From positions 41,681 through 105,680 of the forward strand of contig CAUYLG010026740.1 of assembly GCA_963573385.1 (NCBI GenBank): 64,000 nt of DNA, in the 5' to 3' direction. The DNA is from Cacajao melanocephalus (Eukaryota > Chordata > Mammalia > Primates > Pitheciidae). Under the pieces are notes generated by a model. It saw nothing but the letters and a program-made list of their open reading frames with translations. It did not search any database and was not told the origin of the DNA. Shown piece after piece: positions 14,040 to 26,917 of the stretch; position 1 is the first letter of the stretch, and every line of letters begins with the position of its first letter. A program made the position numbers and the translations under genes.

Positions 14040-15240
14040 AAAGAAAAGGATATAACACCACCAAAAATAAAAATAAAAAAGAACTAAAATAACCTACAAG
14101 TAACTGGCTTCAAAACATGTAGATATAAAAACTGCTTGGCAAAGAATTCAATGTGATTGTTTTAATGAATCTCAACAAACTTCAAGAAAATATTGAGAAA
14201 TAATTCAATGAAATCAAGAAAACAATGGATGAGCAAAATTATAAATTTAACAAAGAGATTAAAACAGTTAAAAAAATGAGAATTCTGGAGATGAAATATA
14301 CAATGCGTGAAATGGAAACTTCCATAGACAGTGTCAAGAGCAGAATTAATAAAGCAGAATTATAAAAATCTATGAAATCAAAGACAGTTTATTTGTAAAC
14401 ATACTTTCAGAGGAAAAGAGAAAAAATGAAGAAAGCTTACAAGAGATATTGAACAGCCACAAAAGAGCAAATATTTGAGTTATAAGACTATTTGTGAAAA
14501 AAAGAAAACTAAATGTAGAAAGCTTATTTAAAGAAATAATAGCAGAATCTTTTTCAAAATCAGATAAACAGCCAGGCACAGTGGCTCCTGCCTGTAATCC
14601 CAGCACTTTTGGAGGTTGAGGCAGGTGGTTCATGAGGTCAAATGATTGAGACCATCTGGCCAAAATGGTAAAACCCAGTCTATACTAAAAATACAAAAAT
14701 TAGCTGGGTATAGGGGCACGCTCCTGTAGTCCTAGCTACTTGGGAGGCTAAGGCAGGAGAATCACTTGAACTCGGGAGGCAGAGGTTTCAGTGAGCTGAA
14801 ATAATGCCACTGCAGCCTGGTGACAGAGCAAGACTCCGTCTCAATAAATAAATAAATAAGAAAGAAAATTGTATAAAGATATAAATATCCAAGTAGAGGA
14901 AGATCAAATATCTTAAACAGATTCAATCCAAATAAAACGACACCAAAACATATGATAACTAAACTGAAATCAAAGACAAAGGGAGTATTCTGAGAGTAGC
15001 AAAGGAGAAAAAACAAGTAATGTATATTGGACTTCTAATCTGGCTAACGGCACATTTCTCAGCAGAGACCTTACAAACTGGGGAAGAATGGGATGGCATA
15101 CTTAAACTGTTGAAGGAAACAAACAAACAAAAAGCAAAGCAATTTCCATCCAAGAACACTATTCACAACAAAGCTATGCATCAAAATAAAGGAGAGATAA
15201 ATATTCTCTTAGTCAAATAAAAACTGAGACATCTATCATC
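14040..15240 (+). pseudogene. L1 ORF1 relic (RNA-binding chaperone), interrupted by Alu
   Basis: Before the Alu, the frame-broken text at about 14160-14370 matches the coiled-coil part of L1 ORF1. After it, 15020-15220 is still open for 66 codons and matches the C-terminal part of ORF1p (LTAHFSAETLQTGEEW, then KGEINILL). ORF1p is the trimeric nucleic-acid chaperone needed for L1 retrotransposition. Stops, frameshifts and a ~300 bp Alu make this copy non-functional. Confidence 0.75.
14569..14864 (+). mobile_element. Alu SINE inserted in old L1 ORF1
   Basis: Sense Alu from gccaggcacagtggctcctg to gacagagcaagactccgtct, then an (AATA)n tail at 14843-14860. Flanks aaaatcagataaa (14556-14568) and aaaattgtataaa (14865-14877) agree at 10 of 13 positions and are a likely target-site duplication. 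It is moderately diverged and lies inside the ORF1 relic. Confidence 0.93.
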
Positions 15241-15599
15241 CCAGACTGGTCTTAAAATAAATGCTAAAAGTAGTTATTCAGGGTAAGAGAAAAGGATGGT
15301 AATTAGGAATATGAACATGTGACAGTATAAAACTTCCTGGTAAAAGAGAGCATTCAGTAAAATTCAGAATACCCCAATTCTGCAATGGTGTAGTACAAGT
15401 CAGTTATATTTTAAATATGGTGATTATAAGACAAGTCTATTAAAAATAACAATAACAACAATAATTTATTAAGCAATACACAATATAAAAAGATGTAAAC
15501 TATGACATTAGAAATTTAGTATTTGAGAGAGTTGGAAGACAAGTACAGTTTATCCTTACAGAGAACCAACTTTTTATTTTGTTGATCTTTACAACTGAT

Positions 15600-18130
15600 C
15601 CCACAGAAATATAAAAGATCCTCAGAAACTATTATGAACCCCTCTATAAACACAAAGTGAAAAATCTAGAAGAAATTAATAAATGCCTGGAAACACAAAA
15701 GTTCTCAAAATTGAACCTAGAAATAATTGAAACCCAGACAGAACAATAGAAAGTTCCAAAACTGAATCAGTAGTAAAAAAGCCCATCAACCAAAAAAGGC
15801 CCTAGACCAAGTAGATTCATAATTGTGATCAACCAGAGGTATGACGAAAACCTCATATCAATCCTACTGAAACTATTCCAAAAATTTGAGGAGGAAGGAC
15901 TCATTTCTAACTTATTCTACATAGGCAACATCATCCTGATACCAAAATCTGTTGGAGACACAATGAAAAAAGAAAACTACAGGTTAATGATGAACACAGA
16001 CACAACAATCCTCAACAAAATACAGGCAAATAAAATCCAGTAGCACACCAAAAGTTAATTCACCATAATCAAGTAGGCTTTATTCCGTGGATGCAATGTT
16101 CAATATGCACATGTCAACAAATGTGATTCACCACATAAACAAAATTAAAAACCAAAATTATATTATCATCTCTTCAGATACAAAAAAAAAAGCTTTCATT
16201 AAAATCCAAGATTTCTTTATGATAAAAGCCTCAACAAACTAGATTTCAAAGGAACATAGTTCAAAATAATAAGAGCCACCTATGGCAAACCCATAATCAA
16301 CATCATATTGAATGAGCAAAACTGAAACCATTCCCCTTGGGAATGAGAACAAGAAAAGGATGGCTGATCTCTTCAATCCTATTCAAGATTGTAATAGAAG
16401 TCCTAGCCAGAGTAACCAGGCAAGAGGAACAAATAAAAGACATACAAGTAGGAAAAGAATAGTCAAATTATCTCTCTTCATTGACAATATGATTCCAGAA
16501 AAGCCTAAAGACTCCACCAAAAAGCTCTTTGAACTGATAAACAACTTCAGCAAAGTTTCAAGATAGAAAATCAATGTACAAAAATCAGTAGCATATCCAA
16601 GTATCAATAACATTTAAGCTGAGAGGCAAATCAAGAATACAATTCCATTTACAGAAGCCACAATAGGAATGAAATACCTAGGAATACATGGGAAGTGACA
16701 GATCTCTCCTGGGAAAACTGTAAAATACTTTTCAAATAAACCACAGATGACCCAAACAAATGGAAAAACATACCATGCTCATAAATAGGAAGAATCAATA
16801 TTGTTGAAATGGCCATATTGTCCAATGCAATTTACAGTTTCAGTGCTTTTCCTATCAAACAACTAACATTAGTTTTTACAGAATTAGGAAAAAAAAATTC
16901 TAAAATTCATATGGAACAAAAAACAATTCTGAATAGACAAAGTGATACTAAGAAAAATGAAGACAGATGGAGGTATCACATTAACCAGACTTCAGACTAT
17001 ACTATAAGGCTACAGTGACCAAAACAATATTGTGCTGTTACAAAAACAGACACACAGACCAGCAGAACATAACACAGAACCCACAAATAAAGCTGCATAC
17101 CTACAATCCACTCCTTAACAAAATCAACAGAAATAAGCAATGGGGAAAGGACTCTGAAGTCAAAAACTAGTGCTGGGATAACTGGCTATCTATATGCCAA
17201 AGAATGAAACTGAACCCCTATCACCAAATACAAAAATTAACTCCAGATGGATTAAATACTTAAATGTAAGAGCTCAGCCTATAAAAATCCTAGGAAGAAA
17301 ATGCTAGGAAATACCCTTATTGATATCGACTTTGACAAAGAATTTATGGCTAAGTCCTCAAAAGCAACTGCAACAAAAACAAAAATTGACAAGTGAGACC
17401 TAAACTAAAGAGCTTCTTCTAAGCAAAAGAAACTATCAAAAGAGTAAACAGACAACCTACAGAATGAGAGAAAATGTTTTTAAAATCTATGCATCCAACT
17501 AAGACCTAGTATCCAGACTATAAAGGAACTTAAATTGATGAGCAAAAAACAACTCCATTAAAAAGCAGGCAAAGGTTATGAATAGACATTTCTCAAAAGA
17601 AAACATACAAGCAGCTGACAAACATATGAAAAATGTTCAGCATCACTAATCATCACAGAAATGAAAATAAAAACCATAATGAGATACCATCTCACACCAG
17701 TCAGAATGGCCTTTGTTAAAAAGTTAAAAAAATTAACAGATGTTAGTGGGGCTACAGAGAAAAGGGAACACTTAAACACTGTTGGTGGGAATGTAAATTA
17801 GTTCGGCCACCATAGAGAGTAATCTGGAAGTTTCTCAAAGGACTGAGCCTTGAACTACTATTCAACTCAGCAATTTCATTACTGGATACATAACCAAAGG
17901 AAAATAAAACCTTCTACCAAAAAAAACAACATGAACTCATATGTTCATTACAACACTAATCACAATAGCAAAAACATGGAACCAACCCAAGTGCCCACCA
18001 ACAGAGTGAACTGGCTAAAGAAAATGTGGTACATGTATGCTATGGAATTCTATGCAGCCATAAAAAGGAATGAAATCATGTCCTTTGCAGCAATGTGTAT
18101 GCAGTTGGAGATGATTACCCTAAGTGAACT
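15600..18130 (+). pseudogene. L1 ORF2 relic (reverse transcriptase to C-terminus)
   Basis: Open blocks in several frames match L1 ORF2p: 15825-16043 (fingers/palm start), 16312-16566 (palm), 16809-17018 and 17850-18179 (C-terminal end; the last 17 codons run into the LTR). The normal palm motif FADD reads FIDN at codons 16477-16488, so the second catalytic aspartate is lost. The endonuclease domain was never included because of 5' truncation. Frameshifts and stops separate all blocks, so no functional protein can be made. Confidence 0.8.
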
Positions 18131-18831
18131 TGCTGGGAGAAACAGCAGAGGAGAAAGGACTTACAGGGTGCCTACATAAATTGGTTATGAGTAACATAAA
18201 CAAGGAAAAACAAACTGCAGAAGGCCACAGGAGGCCCCTGAGGAGGAAGTGTTTTCCATGCCTCATGTTCTGGTACAGGGTGACCTCGGCTCTGTTACCA
18301 TAAACATTGTGCTCAAGGACGTGAAACCTTTCATAGCACTATGATATAGCCAGACTTGTCAGCTCCTTGTAAGGTCTGTGTTCCATCAGCTGTACATAGA
18401 TGATAAGTTAAAGATAACCACATGTTCTTGTTTTGTGAAACTCCCAAACCGCCACTGTTATCAATCCTAAGGATGATATACCAGTTCCAGCTCACTGATT
18501 TCACTTCTGACTCACTGATTCACTCCACCATCGTATCACCCACTCCCCACCATTACTCCACCCCTACCCTGTAGATCAAAGTGACTGTAATCAAGAAATA
18601 GTGTGGTAATCAGAGCTCAGGGCCTTCACTGCCTCCTTCAGAGTAATAAAGTGATGGCCCCTGGTCCCACTGTCTCTCTTAATCTGTCTTTTTCTCATTC
18701 CTTTCTCGCCACCGAACTTGGGGTACACACAGGTGATGTAGGGCTGGATCCCTACATTCTGGTGCCCAACATGGGGATCATGGATCCCTACATTCTGGCA
18801 TCCAATGTGTGGAGCTCATGGATTCCCTATA
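18131..18831 (+). mobile_element. ERVK/HML-type solo LTR (MER9-like)
   Basis: The 701 bp insert begins TGCTGGGAG and ends CCCTATA, flanked by gaact on both sides (18126-18130 and 18832-18836). The L1 sequence reads continuously across it. An AATAAA is at 18645-18650, followed by a pyrimidine-rich U5-like stretch. Near the end, CCCTACATTC is followed by a sequence close to a lysine-tRNA primer-binding site (tggtgcccaacatgggg, 18760-18776), as in HML elements. MER9/HERV-K9 is my best guess at the family but is uncertain. No internal genes remain. Confidence 0.78.
18746..18831 (+). repeat. Tandem U5-end/PBS-like units in the LTR
   Basis: Two units start with the identical ggatccctacattctgg, at 18746-18781 (36 bp) and 18782-18819 (38 bp). 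A partial third unit, ggattccctata, follows at 18820-18831. The first two contain primer-binding-site-like words (tggtgcccaacatgggg, tggcatccaatgtgtgg). A PBS normally lies just outside the LTR, so its repetition within the inserted unit is unusual. Confidence 0.75.
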
Positions 18832-20305
18832 GAACTAATGCAGAAACAGAAAGCAAAATATTGCACCTTCTCCTTTATAAGTAGCCAGATCTAAATATTG
18901 GGTGCACATGAACATAAAGATGGGAAGAGTAGACACTGGGAAATACAAGAAGGGAGACATAAATAAAAAGGCAAAGTTTGAAAAACTACCTATTTCTTGG
19001 GCTCACTTCCTGTTTCAGTCATACTTCAAGCCCCAGTATCATGCAATATGTCTTTGTAACAAACCTGCACATGTACCTCTGGAATCAAATAAAAGTTGGA
19101 AAAAGTTCTTTAAACTTTTTTTAAAGGTTAGAGCGTTTTTATGCAATCAAAATTAATTGTTATCAGCTTAAAATAGCTTGTTATAACTATAGGATGTTTC
19201 TTGCAATCCTCTTGGTAAGCGCAATGCAGAAACCTACAGTATATACAAAAAAGATAGAACATAAAGAAACAAAGCATATCGTTAATGAAAATCACTTAAT
19301 TACAAACAAAGACATCTAGAGAAGAAGAACAAATAATCTACAAAAAAAAACAACAGAAAATAACTAACAAATGGCAGTAGTTAAGTTTTTACTTATCCAC
19401 AATTACCCTGAATGATAGATTAAACTCTACAATCATGACACAGAATGGCTGATGATTAAATAGAAAGGCTAAACTACATGCTGCCTACAAAAGACTTACT
19501 TCACCTGTAACGATACATATAAAATGAAAGTAAAGGAATGAAAAAAGTATTCCACACAAATGGAAATCAAGAGAGCAGGAGTGACCACATTTTTATCAGA
19601 TAAAATAGACTTTAAGTGAAAAACTGCGTAATAAGACAAAGGAGGTCATGACATAATGATAAAGAGGTCAATTTATCTAGAGAACATAACAATTATATAT
19701 GTGTACCCAATATCAGAACACCTAAATATATAAAGTAAGTATTAACAGCTCTAAAGGAAGGGATAATTGTAATCCAACAATATTAAGAAACTATAGCAAC
19801 AAACAAATCATCTGGACTGAAAATCAATAAGAAAACATAAAACTTAAACTACACTGTAGACCAAATGAACCTAATAGACAAACAGACATATACAAAACAT
19901 TCTACCTAACAGCAGAACACACATTCTTTTCAAGCACACGTAGAAAATTTTCTAGATTAAATCATATGTTATGTCTCAAAACAAGTCTCAAAAAATTTAA
20001 GAAAATTGCAATTATATCAAGTATCATTTTCAACCACAAAGGTATGAAACCAGAAATCAGTATGTGATACACCATATTAACAAAATGAAGGCCAGAAACC
20101 ATATGATCATCTCAATAAATTCAGAAAAAGCAGCTGAAAAAATGCAGCATTCTAAGTTTCTATATAAATTAGGTATGTAAGACTACACCTCAACACAATA
20201 TAGATCATATATGACAAACCCACAGCTCATAACAAATTGAAAGTTGAAATGTTGAAAGTACTTTTTCGAAGATCAGGAAAAAGACAAAGTATTCTTAGTA
20301 CAAAA

Positions 20306-22095
20306 TAAATGAAAAGTATGTGATTTCATGGATCTGTTAATTAGCTCAATTTAGTGATTCTACAAAGTATACATATTTTGACACATCATGTACATAATAA
20401 AATTTTTATATGTCAAATAAATAAATGTTAAAAATAATTTTTTTATGTCACCTACATTCTGGGCCACTCATTTTTTAAATTTTACATGTCAAGAAATATT
20501 ACCAGATTCTATAATTAATGTCTGAATATAGCAGCTAAGCATTTGTGTTCCAGCATATTATTTTAAACAGCTTTAACTGGGCCTAAAAGGACATTTTATG
20601 AATTTAATCACATTTATTCATTAATTTATTTCATATTTTGGACTTTTACAATTGCTATAAATTAATAATCTTTTTGTAAGCAAAAGTCTTTTTGTTTTAT
20701 ACTATCTATTTTACAGTAAATGATTAAATAATATGGTTTTTCTTGATTTTTCATAAAATTAAAAAGTATTGCCATTAAGCCAAATCTTTAATACTAGGCT
20801 TAACTGGTTACTAAAATGAAATTAGCAACTTTGCCTTAACTTATTTAATAATGATTTACATCAGTAAATTTATTAGCTAATTTAAAGACAACATAACTGT
20901 GAATTGCATAAGGACTACATTTTGTATTAAATTTTGAATTTACACCGTTCATTTTCATGATACAAGTAAGAACTCCTAAAATAATAGTTTCTCATCCAAG
21001 TTGATATTAGAGAAAAAAACTATGGAAATAATTTATAGTAAAGGGTTTATATCTTTCAATGTAACATTGTCTATACTATTTTATTAAGGTTTTACTAAAC
21101 AATAACACAGACAGTACCATATTAAATAATCATTTATTTAATTCCTATCATTACACACAAATAGGGCTCTCTTTTAAAAATTAATTTCTATAATTTTATT
21201 TGTAAAACTTTATCAAATATTATAACGTTAAATTTAAAAAATTATTTAAAATGCTCAACTTATTAAGGTAAGTTTTGACTTACCTTTGCTTTATCTAAGG
21301 ATAGATTCCTTGTTAAATAATGAGAGAAGTTTATTTTTAGATGTGTCATAAAATTCAGAGTTAGAGAATGAAGAAATTAACATATACCTAAAGCTACTCT
21401 GAAAAATTACACAAAATAAAATAAACAGAAAATAAATAATGAAAGTAAAAGAAACACACTTATATATGAACTTGGCAATAAATTATATTTTCCATGCTTC
21501 TGTTTCAATCAACAATGTAGTAAGGGAAAAAGAAAAATAACATGAATTGATTAATTAGAAAAAAAGTCAATGAAGTTTGGAAACAAGATTATTAGGGATA
21601 ATTATGGTTGCATCAAAGATATATGAAATAACTGACTCTTTGTTTTAAGAAATATCTTGGAAACCAATAAACTCAACTCTTGGATAGTACTGATGAGGAA
21701 ACTAAGGTCCAAAAGGACTAAGTCATTTATCAAAAATCAAGGTTGGAATTGAAACTTGGATATTCAATGAAGTAGTCTTTTAATTAATGTGAAACAAATT
21801 CAAACATTTATTCATATCCCTTCATTAGTATCTATTTATCAAGCCCCTAATGATTATAAAAGACTTTATAATGTGCTGGAAGTGTAGAAGTGAGAAAATT
21901 GAAATGTTTGTATAAACATGTAACTTACATTTTATAAAATAATTAATACATTTTTCTTGTGAAATAATGACTATTATAGCATAAACAAATGAGTTAACTG
22001 AACAACAATAATTTTCATACTAAAATTTCTATCAATAATCCTCCTGTCACATACTTAACTCCTCAGTGATTTTCACAGTATTTGAAATTACTTAA
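20306..22095. other. AT-rich DNA with one probable MIR scrap
   Basis: Mostly unassigned AT-rich sequence. At about 21690-21760 the words tactgatgaggaaactaagg and gttggaattgaaacttgga resemble the 3' half of a sense MIR. No coding exon is visible. Confidence 0.5.
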
Positions 22096-22102
22096 GTACT
22101 GA

Positions 22103-23925
<1,823 letters not shown>

Positions 23926-24190
23926 ATTTGAGGTGGCAAGATGACCAATTAGTTGTTGATCTTGATTTGTGGAGAGGCTGGCCCCTAATGACAGACATGT
24001 GAACATTTGCTTACCTGTTCTATATGGAGTCAAAAGTACATAAGGGTTCAGTTAGAAGAACTTGGTGGAAACCTCAAGTATTTCGTTCTTTTGCATTACA
24101 ATTCTCTTAGGAATGTCTACGGAGATAGCAGAACACCTCAGATAGTTGCTACTATGATTGTGGGAATAAAACTGTTAAGACTCAGGTTTA

Positions 24191-24242
24191 TGCACTCCAG
24201 CGTGGGTGACAGAGTGAGACTCCATCTCAAAAAAAAAAAAAA
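24191..24242 (+). mobile_element. 52 bp Alu 3'-end insertion with perfect 14 bp TSD
   Basis: The insert is only the last part of an Alu (tgcactccagcgtgggtgac, then agagtgagactccatctc) plus an A-tail. It is flanked by aagactcaggttta at 24177-24190 and 24243-24256, a perfect 14 bp duplication. The upstream junction tt|aaga fits an L1 endonuclease target. This is an extremely 5'-truncated Alu inserted inside the old L1M. Confidence 0.92.
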
Positions 24243-24605
24243 AAGACTCAGGTTTAATCTATATGATTAAACCTCAGTCCTAAGCACATGTAGGGTCTCT
24301 GGGTTTCAGAAAATTAACTGTTTCCAGCCATGTTCCTTCACCACTACATATCTGGTTCTGGTATCAGTACTTACCCTTTCCTTATTAACAGGTAACTTTT
24401 TGGTCGTTTTTTTTCCCCAGCTGCAATGACTTTCCTGTAGTATTCACAGTAGTTCTCACCAGTGTTCTCACAGTTTTTATAAGACAGTGTGGAGATCTAG
24501 AATATTGAAAAATTAGGGGAAGTTTACAAAATCTTGCAGACTTTTTAACAGTGTAATCCAATGGGCACTGACAAAAAGTATTAGCCAGAGTTCAGAGAAA
24601 GCACC

Positions 24606-24977
24606 TGTATTAGTCTGTTCTGACACTGCTATAAAGAATTGCTTGAGATTGGGTAATTTATAAAGAAAAGAAGTTTAATTGACTTGCAGTTCCACATGAC
24701 TGGAGAGACTTCAGGAAACAGAATTATGGCAGATATGGAAACAAACATGTCCTTCTTTACATGGTGGCAGGAGACAGAAGTGCCAAGCAAAGAGGGAAAG
24801 GTCACAAAAAAACCATCAAGTTTTGTGAGAACTCAGTCATTTTCATGAAAACAGCATGGGGATAACTGCCCCCATGATTCAATTACCGCCCACTGGATCC
24901 TCCTCACAACATGTGAGAATTATTGGAAATACAATTCAAGATGAGATTTAGGTAGGTAAACAGCCAAACCATATCAT
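24606..24977 (-). repeat. 3' LTR of the MaLR element
   Basis: Starts tgtattagtctgttctgaca and ends gccaaaccatatca, the complement of the canonical TGATATGGTTTGG LTR start. Typical inner words include gattgggtaatttataaaga and caatcaagatgagat-like text. Confidence 0.88.
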
Positions 24978-26552
24978 TCTGTCCCTGACCTCTCCCAGAT
25001 CTCATGTCCACACACTTCAAAACACAATCATGCCCTTCCAACAGCTCCCCAAAGTCTTAGTTCATTACAGTAATAACCCAAAGTCCAAGTCCAAAGTCAA
25101 ATCTGAGACAAGGCAAGTTCCTTCTGCCTGTGAGTCTGTAAAATTGGAAGTAAGTTGTTACTACCTAGACAAAATGGGAGTACAGGTATGGGGTAAATGC
25201 AGCCATTCCAACTGGGAGAAACTGACCAAAACATGGGGGCTACAGGCCCTATGCAAGTCCAAAATCCAAGAAGGAAGTCATTAAACCCTAAAGTTTTATA
25301 ATAATCTCCTTTGACTCTATGTCTAACATCCCAATTACCCTGATGCAAGATATGGGCTCCCACAGTTTTGGGCAGCTCCATCATTGTGGCTTTGTCGAGT
25401 ACAGTCCTCGACCTAGCTAATTTCATTAGCTAGCATTGAATGTCTGCAGCTTTTCCAGATGTGAAGTGCAAGCTATTGGTGGATCTACCACTCTGGGGTC
25501 TGGAAAATGGTGGCACACTTCTCACAGCTCCATTAGGCAGTGCCCCAGAGAGGACTCTGTGTGCGTGTGTGGTTCAACTTCACATTTCCCCTCTGTACTG
25601 CCCCAGGAGAAGTTCTCCATGAGGGCTCCACTCTGGCAGCAAACTTCTGCCTGGACATCCAGGCATTTCTATATATCCTCTGAAATCTAGATGGATGTTC
25701 CCAAATCTCAATTTTTTTCTTCTGTGCACCTGCAGGCTCAACACCACATGGAAGCTGCTAAAGCTGGGACTTGCCCCTTCTAAATCAACAGTCTACACTG
25801 TACCTTGGCCTCTTTTAGCCAGGGCACCAAGTCCCACAGCTGTGCACAGCAGTGGGGACCTGGGCCTGGCCCACAAAATTATTTTTCCTTCTTAAGCCTC
25901 TATACCAGCGATGGCAGGGGCTGCCATGAAGGTCTCTGCACTGCAGACATATCCCCCCTTATCCTGGTGATTATTGTTTGGTTCCTCATTACACATGCAA
26001 ATTTCTGCAGGGAGCTTGAATTTCTCCCTAAAGTTTTTCTTTTTTTTCCTATTGTATCATCAGGCTGCAAATTTTCCAAACTGTTATGTTCTGCTTCCTC
26101 TTGAACACTTTGCTGCTTAGACATTTCTTCCACCAAATACCCTAAATCAAATATCTATCTTACAAAGTTCCACAGATCTCTAGGGCAGGGGCAAAATGGT
26201 GCCAGTCTCTTTGCTAAAGCATTAAAAGTAACACCTTTACTCCAGTTCCCAAACAAGTTTCTAATCTTCATCTGAGACTACTTGACCTGGACTTCATTGT
26301 CTGTATCTCTGTTAGCATTTTGGTCAAAGCCAATCAACAAGTCTCTAGGAAGTTCCAAATAATCCCACTTCTTCCTGTCTTCCCAGCCTTCCAAGTCACT
26401 AGGAAGTTCTAAACTTTTCCACATTATCCTGTCTTCTTCTGAGCTCTCCAAACTGTTACAACCACTGCCTGTTACCCAGTTCCAAAGTTGCTTCCAGATT
26501 TTAAGATATCTTTACAGATACCCAAGTGGCAACCCCTCCCTGTACCAATTTA

Positions 26553-26917
26553 TGATATTAATCCATTCTCATGCTGCTATAAAGAACTGACAAAGACTGG
26601 GGTAATTTATAAAGAAGGAAGGTTTAATTGACTCACAGTTACATGTGGCTGGGGTGGCATCTTTACAATCATGGCAGAAGAGAAGCAGACATGTCATTCA
26701 TCACATGGCAGCAGGAGAGAGAAGTGCCAAGCAAAGCAGGGAAAGCCACTTATAAAACAATTAGATCTCATGAGAACTCGCTATCATGAGAACAGCATGG
26801 GGGTAACCACTCCCATAATTTAATTACTTCCCACTGGCTCTCTCTCATGACACATGAGAATTATGGAAACTACAATCCAAGATGAGATTTGGGTGGGAAC
26901 ACAGTCAAACCCTACGA
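26553..26917 (-). repeat. 5' LTR of the MaLR element
   Basis: Runs from tgatattaatccattctcat to tcaaaccctacga. It aligns along its length with the left LTR (shared tttaattgactcacagtt-like, gcatgggg and gagaattatggaaa-like blocks), but the two have clearly diverged, as expected for an old insertion. Confidence 0.86.

Larger units (their letters stand above)
15547..19121 (+). mobile_element. Younger L1 (L1PB/L1MA-like), 5' truncated, with short 5' inversion
   Basis: From about 15591 the sequence is L1 ORF2 reverse-transcriptase text (acaactgatcccacagaaat onward) running to an L1 3' end at about 19043-19100 (gtaacaaacctgcacatgta, then aataaaagttgg). Bases 15547-15590 (gagaaccaactttttatttt, then gttgatcttt) are the reverse complement of the ORF2 segment that normally lies somewhat upstream, which suggests a small twin-priming inversion. 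An ERVK-type LTR interrupts it at 18131-18831. The flanks rejoin a single older L1. Confidence 0.85.
12735..20305 (+). mobile_element. Old L1 (L1MA/MB or L1PB age), split by a younger L1
   Basis: Left piece is about 12735-15546 and right piece about 19122-20305. The left piece starts with a 5' UTR (ccttcacaagagctaaggaa, then atcaggtgagaaattacagc, near 12820), followed by ORF1 remnants and part of the ORF1-ORF2 spacer (tacacaatataaaaagatgt). The right piece resumes the spacer (gttatcagcttaaaatagct) and runs into the ORF2 endonuclease region (ctgcctacaaaagacttact) before an internal deletion near 20060 into reverse-transcriptase sequence. It lacks its 3' end. All reading frames are broken. Confidence 0.85.
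24606..26917 (-). mobile_element. Complete MaLR element (MST/THE1 type), LTR-int-LTR
   Basis: Two antisense LTRs flank a ~1.57 kb internal region, 2,312 bp in all, the usual size for an MST/THE1 element. These non-autonomous ERVL-related elements encode no complete enzymes. The internal region (24978-26552) has only short frames and I see no intact gene. Flanks gcacc (24601-24605) and acgcc (26918-26922) match at 3 of 5 positions, both differences being transitions, so the 5 bp duplication is only tentative. Confidence 0.88.

Noticed and set aside
19122..20305. L1 endonuclease text downstream of an L1 3' end, as if a rearranged L1
   Set aside because: It is explained more simply as the right half of the older host L1 interrupted by a younger insertion.
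24257..24605. Possible separate gene exon (pyrimidine tract followed by cag near 24405-24420)
   Set aside because: The tract looks like a splice acceptor, but the stretch reads as L1M leader and no matching donor or open exon follows.
25030..26136. Several frames of 60-109 codons on both strands
   Set aside because: All fall in the internal region of an MST/THE1-type MaLR element, which has no complete coding capacity; they overlap each other and carry no motif.
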